Positions 57,138 to 64,000 of a stretch of DNA of 64,000 bases are shown here, piece after piece. Source of the stretch: Littorina saxatilis (lineage: Eukaryota > Mollusca > Gastropoda > Littorinimorpha > Littorinidae); NCBI RefSeq assembly GCF_037325665.1, contig NC_090254.1, positions 37,835,585-37,899,584 on the forward strand, given 5' to 3'. Under the pieces are notes generated by a model, which was given only the letters and a program-made list of their open reading frames with translations, had not been told where the DNA came from and searched no databases. The position numbers and the translations under genes were made by a program. Numbering within the stretch: the stretch's first letter is position 1; each line of letters starts with the position of its first letter.

Positions 57138-57645
57138 CTAAACAATTCATTGTTTACGTAAACAATGAATTGTTTACGTAAATAATTCATTGTTTACGTA
57201 AATAATGATTTATTTAGAAACATTGCTGATTGTTTATAAACAATGTATTATAAGTCTAAATAATATATTGTTTACGTAAATAAATCATTATTTACGTAAA
57301 CAATGAATTATTTACGTAAATAATTCATTGTTTACGTAAATAATGATTTATTTAGAAACATTGCTGATTGTTTATAAACAATGTATTATAAGTCTAAATA
57401 ATATATTGTTTACGTAAATAAATCATTATTTACGTAAACAATGAATTATTTACGTAAACAATGAATTGTTTAGGTAAATAATGAATGGTTTACGTAAATA
57501 AAAAATTATTTAGAATTGTTTTACATTGTTTATAAACAATTACTTATTTAGCACATGAGCTTCTAAATAATGATTATTTAGCTAAAACTGGTGAAAAAAA
57601 CATGAAAAAGTATCCAAATAATTATTTGACAAACGGAATGCCATA
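57138..57645 (-). repeat. Right terminal inverted repeat of the 15.6-kb element
   Basis: This is the reverse complement of 42001-42488, with the same order of ACGTAAA palindromes and the same unique outer 100 bases (AACGGAATGCCATA at the tip). Confidence 0.9.
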
Positions 57646-57651
57646 GTATTC

Positions 57652-57821
57652 TGTTTATCCTACGTACTGTACTTACGTATGTTTTACTGAAAATGTCCTG
57701 CAGTCGAGGCAGCTAGCTTGAAGACGCTTGTTTTGGAACCTCGATCTCTTCTAAAGCCTCGTGCAATCTATTACGTCAAAGTAAAGAAACGTCACCCTAA
57801 AAGTGTGGCGTGACGTGTTAG
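57652..57821. other. Spacer between the two elements
   Basis: About 170 bp of unique sequence between two insertions; I see no gene or motif in it. Confidence 0.6.
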
Positions 57822-57829
57822 TTGGGTAA

Positions 57830-58415
57830 GGGTGCGTATCGCTGGCGCTACGTGTCATGTGTGCTACGTGTCATTTGTCCTACGTGTCATTTGTGCTACG
57901 TGCCGCTATCGCTACGTTGATTAGTGCTACAAATATTTTGTCTGTGAGTCGCTATCATTCGTTCTTTATCACTACGTGTCGACAGCACTACATCTTTTAG
58001 CGCTACGTGTCATTATCGCTACGTGTCAATACCACTACTTACTGACGACTTTCTCTTTCTCATTTTTTCTCTCGCTCTCACTCCTTCTGGTTTGTGTGTG
58101 TATATGTATGTCTGTGTATGTGTGTGCGTGTGTGTGTCTGTTTCAGTGTGTGTGTGTGTGTGTGTGTGTGTGTCTCTCTCTCTCTCTCTTGCTCACTCGC
58201 TCGCTCACTCACTCTCTCTCTTGCTCACTCGCTCGCTCACTCACTCTGTCTCTCTCTCTGCCCCCCCCCTCTCTCTCTCTCTTTCTCTATCTATCTCTCT
58301 CTCTTTCTCTCTCCTTCTCTCTCTCTCTTTCTCTCTCCTTCTCTCTCTCTTTCTCTCTCTCTCTCCTTCTCTCTCCTCTCTCTCTCTCTCTTTCTCTCTC
58401 TTTTTCTCTCTCTCT

Positions 58416-58458
<43 letters not shown>

Positions 58459-58918
58459 CTCTCTGACGGAATATTTTGTTATTTTGTTGTTCCTTTCACT
58501 TTGCCAGAGATTTGTACTTTTTGGAAGAAAGTCTCTGCATGATTTTCAGTTGTTTCTTTCGGATTTTGATCTGTTTAGAAAAAAGGGCTTTGTTTTTGAC
58601 AAACTGTAAGACAGTGTTATTGCATATTTTTTTTAATAAAAATATTGACACAAGGATATAACCGAGGATATTGAAACCCTTTCTTCTCTCCCAAATTCTT
58701 TTATGAAATTAGAGAGGGAGAGAGAGAGGGGGGGGGATTGACAGACAGACAGACAGAGAAAGAGCGAGAAAGCGGAAGAGAGAGACAGTTAACAGAGAGA
58801 GAGAGAAAGAGAGAGAGAGGGATGGAGGGTGCTTTTTATTTCATGGTTGGTTGGTTTTAGTTCTTAATGCACTGTTTTTGACAATAGTTTTCATTCGGTA
58901 AAAGGCAAATTCAATTAC

Positions 58919-58992
<74 letters not shown>

Positions 58993-59121
58993 ATTACACA
59001 CACACACACTCACACACACACACGCACACGCACACACACAAACGCATACGTACACACGGTATCGTACACACAAACTCACACACAGAAAAACATCCGTGTA
59101 TGTATATGTACATACGGTATC

Positions 59122-59192
<71 letters not shown>

Positions 59193-59327
59193 GAGGGGGA
59201 AAGAGCGAGTGAGAAAGAAAGAGCGAGAGAAAACAGAAAGACAGATGGGGAGAGAGAGGGGGAGGGGATCGGGAGAGACAAGGAGAGAGCAATGTAAAAG
59301 AGGTACAGAGAAAGAGCGATTGAGAGG

Positions 59328-59409
<82 letters not shown>

Positions 59410-59546
59410 TCAGAATGGTTTATTATACTGTACTAAGGCCACAGACTCATATACAAACCACGGGGGATGGGGGAAGAACAAAGAAAAAGAAGAAAAAACA
59501 CACACACACCAACAACAATCATGAAATAAATACGTGGTGAAAAAAA

Positions 59547-59577
<31 letters not shown>

Positions 59578-59940
59578 CAGAGAGAGAGACAGAGAGAGAC
59601 AGACAGACATACAGATCCGTCAGACAGCCATGCAGACAATATATATACACACTCACACGCACACACAAAGGGAAGTGTCTGCCGTTTGAACATGTAGTAT
59701 AGTGCTATCGACACGTAGCGTTATCGACACGTAGCGCTACAGTACATTGGTTTTTCAAAAATAGTGATATCGACACGTAGTTCTATTGAGACGTAGTGAT
59801 AATGGCATGTGTGAATTGTGGCAATAGCACTACGTGCCGATAGCACTACTGTTTTTGGCAATTTGTGTCGATAGCACTACAGAAAATAGCGCAAACGATA
59901 CGTAGCACAAATGACACGTAGCGCTAGCGGGACGCACCGG
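57830..59940. mobile_element. 2.1-kb non-autonomous inverted-repeat element built of CTACGTG motifs
   Basis: The left end GGGTGCGTATCGCTGGCGCT and the right end read backwards, CCGGTGCGTCCCGCTAGCGC, match, flanked by TTGGGTAA on both sides (57822-57829, 59941-59948). About 200 bp at each end repeats GCTACGTGTCAT-like words. The centre is long CT, GT, GA and CA microsatellites with no coding sequence. Confidence 0.85.
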
Positions 59941-60127
59941 TTGGGTAATTAGCGAGCGCAATTTTTTTTCTATAATGACGTTTGTCTCGGTGACTTTGGC
60001 ATCATAAGCATTGCAAAAACAGGTCCCTGCCAGACCTGCTTGACATGACCTCATTTACATGATATACACTGTGACACGTGTGATTTGAACGATTATTATC
60101 TCACGAGTGTCTCTCTCGCGTATGTAG

Positions 60128-60335
60128 GATAAAAACAAGTTACACGCTAAAGCCAATCCTCTTTTTCTCTTATTCTTACCTTCGCAACGGAAAACAGCAA
60201 CATCCGAGAGACAATCCAGTCGCGACGTACATAAAGCATCAAAACTTTAGTATAATTACTCTCTTTCTCATCCATACCTTGTCAGCGGGGAAAAACAACA
60301 ACAACTGAGAGACAATCAAGTAATAGCGTATACAT
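60128..60335. repeat. Two tandem diverged units just upstream of the uncharacterised gene
   Basis: The first unit, 60128-60217, matches 41866-41955. The second, about 60240-60335, is a diverged copy (shared GAGAGACAATC and the same order of pyrimidine tract, CTTACC/ATACCT and AACAGCAAC/AACAACAAC). They lie 140-350 bp before the ATG at 60478, so they may be promoter or 5' UTR, or on the minus strand an exon end with a donor. Confidence 0.65.
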
Positions 60336-60477
60336 ACAGCACCAAAGCCAGTACTCTCGCTTGTTTCAACCGTCTTGGCGAAAGGGGTAAAAAACAATAC
60401 CAAAAAACAACAACCAAGAACTCTTCTGAAGAACCAAGTTTTTATCTTCAACCCAAGAGCCGGGTGATATACTCACT

Positions 60478-61037
60478 ATGTCTTCCTACAACGACCTGAG
60501 CAAGTACTACGGCGACTTTCAGTTTCTAAAGGAAATGAAAACGGTAGCGTTCGAAGAAATTTTACGAATGAAAGCAGAATGCAAAGACCCCGACTTCTGG
60601 AACTCTCAAGTCAAGCGTGGTTTCCACACCGAAACTGATGACGGAAGGGACATGAGAGTTATTCTCCCAAACGGTTTTCGCGCAGTCAGCGATTTACTGC
60701 CCAAGACCGAATCGCTGGAGCCAAAAGAACTCCACAATCTCGAGAAAGGGGTAACGGACAACCTGTCTCGCAAGGAAATACACTTTGTGGGGTTCGTCGG
60801 GACGAAACTGGATGCTTCTCTATCGCGCAAAGACGTGGTGAACGAAATGATTGGTCTGGATAACGTGTTGGTGACAGAACTGGCGGAAATAGACGGAATG
60901 TTGGCTTACGTGTCAGGAGAGCGAGTCAAGGGAGGCGACTACACTAACCTTGTGTTGTTCAGAGACAGAGGAGTCGCGGAAGAGCTGCTTAAGTCTAGTA
61001 ACCACGGAAAAGCTGTCAAGTAAGTTTTATTTTCATA

Positions 61038-61071
<34 letters not shown>

Positions 61072-62127
61072 CAAAGAGACCTATACCTACTCAGCTAGAA
61101 TGTATTGAATGTTATTTTATTGCAGTACATGCCATTGTATTGTGTTGTAGGCTATAGTATTGTATTTTATTTTATTGTATTGTATTCTATTCTATTGTAT
61201 TGTGTAATAAACATCATTGTATTATTTAAGTTGTCAATTGTAGGCTAGAGTATTCAACTGATTGATTGATTGATTGATTAAACTCGGTTGATTTAGAGAA
61301 CATTTTCCATTGAAACGGGACCATGATAGTGGCAATGACAAATCTTTATTGAGCGAAGGCGATAGAATAATCTGTGGTATTGCTTGATGTCTAGTCGTTC
61401 GCTATGTGCATCTGTGCGTGTGTCCGTGATTGTACACACGTATTATTTTTTTCGATTCTGTTCTTTTTCTTTGTCTGTTTCTATCTTTTGGTCGTGTCTG
61501 TTTACTCATGTTCTTGTTTTACTTCCATTGGTTTGTAGTCACAATTTTTCCAATTTCACCAGAGAGTGAACATTTTATTGGGATGACACATGAACATGTC
61601 TTGAATACTTACGCATGTAAGAAACGTTGAGTATCTATTTATATATACACATGTGCGTCACAAAGTGTATAAAATAAGTACACTAGCGGGCACGTATTCA
61701 TCTTATTTGACAGGCGGTTAATCCTTTTTACATTTAGTCAAGTTTTGACTAAATGTTTTAACATAGACGGGGAATCGAGACGAGGGTGTGGTGTATGTAT
61801 GTGTGTGCAGGGGCGGACGAGGGGGGGGGGGGGGCACGTGCCCCCCCCCCCCGAAAAAGAAAAAAAAAGAAGAAGAAAAAAAAAAAGATTTTTCTATGCT
61901 GATTCTATGGCCATTTCTAAGTTCAAATGGCACCAGATGGCACCATTTTGCTTCTTTGGGCAAACATTTTTTCCGGGGGAGCATGCCCCCGGACCCCCCT
62001 AGGAAATTCGGGCGCTTCGCGCCCATCACATTCACTTTCGATTCAAAGTGCCCCCCCCCCCCCTTACAAAGCAACTGATCCGCCCCTGGTGTGTGTGCGG
62101 TTGTGTGTGCGTTTGTGTGTGTGTGTC

Positions 62128-62159
<32 letters not shown>

Positions 62160-62549
62160 GAGCGATTCAGAGAAAACTACTTGACCGATCTTCATGAAAC
62201 TTCACATATCTATATATTTTTTAATTCAGGAGAAGATGAGGAATACAATGAAATGATTTTGTAATCTGTAAGTGAAAATTCGTTTTGAGCAAACTAATTA
62301 ACTATTTTTTAAGCTTCCAAGCTGAAATGCAATCCCATAGTCCGGGCTCCGTCGAAGATTGCTTGACTAAAACGTGTATCAATTTGATCAAAAGTTGGGG
62401 GCGTGACAGTGCCGCCTCTACTTTAAAAAAAGCAGGATATGACGTCATCAAAGACGTCTATCGAAAAATAGACAAAAAATATCTGGGGATATCATACATG
62501 TGAACTTTCAAGAAGATCGGTCCAGTAGTTTTCTTGGAACCGCTCTATA

Positions 62550-62638
<89 letters not shown>

Positions 62639-63507
62639 CACACCCTCGTTTTGATTCTCCATCTATGTTAAAACATTTAGTCAACACTTGACTAACTGTA
62701 AAAAGAAAATCAAGGTCTTAAAAGGATGAGGTCTTTAAATCAGCCGTCTTGTATGGTTGGTTTGAGTGTACTACGATTTACTGACTGACTGACTGACTGA
62801 CTGACTGACTGATTGACTGATTATAATAATAATAATACGAATATTTATAACGCGCACATATCTCACCAACAGGCGACTCACTGACTGACTGACTAACTGA
62901 CTGATTTATTCATCAATATTCATTGATATCAACGCTTCGTGTTGTATAAACACATTTTTCAGTGCACTCGTACCTGCGTTCTACAGCTTAACGTAGTATA
63001 ATCACATTTCTTCAGTGCACTTGTACCTGAGTTCTAAAGCTTCATGTTGTTTTATCACATTTTTTCAGCGCACTCGCACTTGAGTTCAACAGCTTCATGT
63101 ATGGTGCGAATGGTGCTATACTGAATGAAAGAGTGCGACATGAAGTTCTTGTACATCATTGTAAAGAGTGTGAATGACGTTTTAGTTTAGATGTCAAGCG
63201 CTTAGAGCAAGCCTTTTTAACGAAAGTTTTTGATTTAGCGCTATATAAATGTTCTTATTATTATAATCATATTTTTTTCAGTGCACTCGCGCCTGAGGTC
63301 TTCAGCGACGTGCACATACACTCGGGCGTTCTGCAAGACGGTTTGACGTCATCGTTCTTTGTGCTTCGGAGAACCATCTTCTTGTGCTTCACCGTGCCAC
63401 CGGAAGACCCACGGCGCAGGCGCGTGCAGATGTGGAGGGCATGCCGGAAAGAGTCTGACGTAGTCAAGGTCCTTCCAAGGCCACCGCTTCCCGACTCGCT
63501 ATGTTAG
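60478..63507 (+). CDS. Uncharacterised 255-aa protein with ABM/Dabb-like C-terminal half
   Basis: Two exons, 60478-61019 (542 nt) and 63282-63507 (226 nt), joined GT/AG with a split Asn codon; 255 aa and a TAG stop. I do not recognise the family. The N-terminal part (YYGDFQFLKEMKTVAFEEIL) is followed by ETDDGRDMRVILPNGFRAVS and by a segment KEIHFVGFVGTKLDASLS. The region IDGMLAYVSGERVKGGDYTN, then LVLFRDRGVAEELLKSS, HGKAVNALAPEVFSDVHIHSG, follows the pattern of antibiotic-biosynthesis-monooxygenase/Dabb-type ferredoxin-like domains (strand, acidic helix, H..AV...AP, IH.G), so a small dimeric alpha-beta barrel is inferred, not shown. It has no signal peptide or membrane span and is probably cytosolic. 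The exon base composition is balanced and without repeats, unlike its flanks, which supports a real gene. The C-terminal tail (PPEDPRRRRVQMWRACRK) is basic. The intron contains tandem copies of the acceptor. Confidence 0.75.
61727..62700. mobile_element. Repeat bounded by TTTAGTCAAGT ends, diverged relative of 20889-21770
   Basis: CATTTAGTCAAGTTTTGACT at the left, TTAGTCAACACTTGACTAA at the right, sharing CCGGGCTCCGTCGAAGATTG and GACGTCATCAAAGAC with the first copy; a (CA)n of about 40 units lies at 62556-62633. Confidence 0.75.
61808..62088. mobile_element. hAT-like MITE (CAGGGGCGGA ends) nested in the repeat above
   Basis: CAGGGGCGGAC and GATCCGCCCCTG are inverted, with GTGTGTG on both flanks. 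G- and C-runs lie next to both ends. Confidence 0.8.
62950..63110 (+). repeat. Three tandem 53-bp copies of the splice acceptor and exon 2 start
   Basis: Each unit has CACATTTTTTCAG followed by TGCACTCGTACCTGAGTTCT. The AGs are at 62961-62962, 63014-63015 and 63067-63068; the true acceptor is at 63280-63281 with exon start TGCACTCGCGCCTGAGGTCT. Confidence 0.85.
63186..63265 (+). repeat. Retroposon 3' tail fragment with (ATT)n before the true acceptor
   Basis: GTCAAGCGCTTAGAGC ... TTTAGCGCTATATAAATG then TTATTATTA; similar to 6560-6650. It sits directly before the polypyrimidine tract of exon 2. Confidence 0.6.
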
Positions 63508-64000
63508 GGCCTCTCAAGGGTTTCAATCTTTCAGCATCTGCTGTTTATGTTGTAACAGTATTCGTTCAGTATTGTTGATGATGTTGCAATATTGTTGATA
63601 CTATTATTTGTGTCTTGTAAGTTTTTGTCGATGGTGGTGGTGGTAGTGGGTGGGTGGTGGTGGTGACAATTGTTGAATCACTTCTGATCAATGATCTTTC
63701 TCCCGAAGAATGTTTAACAGAATAACAAAAACGGACAAAAACATCTGAATGAAATACCAAACCGCGGTATTATTTCTTGGTTTTATCCTTTTGGTGAAAT
63801 CCAGGTCAAAAACGTCTTTAGTTTGGGACCTTTTGTGCAAAATGTTATTGACGAGCCGCACCAGCGGCTCGTCTTTGGCGACGGGTAAGTAGCTTGCAGG
63901 AGGAGAAATTTTTGTTCATGGGCGATTTCTGTGACGTATGTACCACGGTCAGCCCCATTTTGTTGTGAAATACGTCATCAGTTTGTGTACACAGGAAGTT
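63508..64000. other. 3' flank of the uncharacterised gene
   Basis: A (GGT)n tract near 63633-63665 and a short hairpin GACGAGCCGC / GCGGCTCGTC at 63851-63873. No polyadenylation signal or gene that I can defend. Confidence 0.5.

Larger units (their letters stand above)
42001..57645. mobile_element. 15.6-kb ISL2EU-like (PIF/Harbinger-related) DNA transposon with long inverted repeats
   Basis: The ends read TATGGCATTCCGTTTGTC at 42001 and its reverse complement at 57645, inside inverted repeats of about 490-510 bp. GTATTC flanks both ends (41995-42000 and 57646-57651), a 6-bp target duplication. Inside are a plus-strand THAP plus DDE_Tnp_4 transposase and a minus-strand SWIM plus YqaJ gene, a pair I know from ISL2EU elements. 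Both genes are broken and several younger elements sit inside, so this copy is inactive. Only about half of the 15.6 kb is original element; the rest is later insertions and tandem expansion. Confidence 0.85.
61041..62949. other. First part of the intron of the uncharacterised gene
   Basis: (ATTG)n at 61042-61070 and 61260-61280, TTGTATT words near 61110-61230, the repeat at 61727-62700, and (CTGA)n at 62777-62810. I see no further exon. Confidence 0.65.

Noticed and set aside
42001-57645. Polinton/Maverick, because of length near 16 kb, 6-bp duplication and long inverted repeats
   Set aside because: No polymerase, integrase, packaging ATPase or capsid-like coding is visible; the genes are THAP/DDE_Tnp_4 and SWIM/YqaJ, and the tips start TATGG.

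Overview
This window is eukaryotic nuclear DNA, most likely from a mollusc and probably a marine gastropod. The evidence is intron-rich animal genes, tRNA-headed SINEs with (ATTG)n or (AAG)n tails, many short inverted-repeat DNA transposons, repeats rich in TGACCTTGACC, and abundant CT, CA and GATG microsatellites. The species assignment is inference only; there is no bacterial or viral gene set.

Layout. (1) 1-16.6 kb, minus strand: the first 11 coding exons (809 codons) of REV1, the translesion deoxycytidyl transferase. Its C-terminal half lies beyond the left edge, and its introns are full of SINEs and MITEs. (2) 18.5-26.1 kb, minus strand: complete four-exon PIGP, a small subunit of the GPI-GlcNAc transferase of the ER; its large introns hold a TGACCTTGACC-rich repeat and a 1.08-kb direct tandem repeat. 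(3) 27.8-39.6 kb, plus strand: a complete 11-exon papain-family (C1A) cysteine protease, divergent from PIGP. Its introns carry several tandem arrays, one of which repeats the gene's own splice acceptor. (4) 42.0-57.6 kb: a 15.6-kb DNA transposon with about 0.5-kb inverted repeats and a 6-bp target duplication. It contains a decayed THAP plus DDE_Tnp_4 transposase on the plus strand and a decayed SWIM plus YqaJ exonuclease-like gene on the minus strand, so I class it as ISL2EU-like. It has been hit repeatedly by SINEs, hAT-like elements and a MITE carrying a further MITE. (5) 57.8-59.9 kb: a 2.1-kb non-autonomous inverted-repeat element with an 8-bp target duplication. (6) 60.5-63.5 kb, plus strand: a complete two-exon gene for a 255-aa protein I do not recognise; its C-terminal half resembles the ABM/Dabb dimeric alpha-beta barrel fold.

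All exon joins for the four host genes were worked out by hand from GT/AG sites and reading phase, and all phases close. The host genes have unrelated roles (DNA damage tolerance, GPI anchor synthesis, proteolysis, unknown) and there is no sign that they work together. The most unusual observations are two genes whose last intron before a constrained exon contains tandem copies of the 3' splice site plus the start of the exon, the multi-level transposon nest, a 3.5-kb tract of spaced inverted dyads inside the big transposon, an in-frame triplication of a SWIM zinc-finger segment, and a papain-family protease that has lost the conserved cysteine just before its catalytic cysteine.
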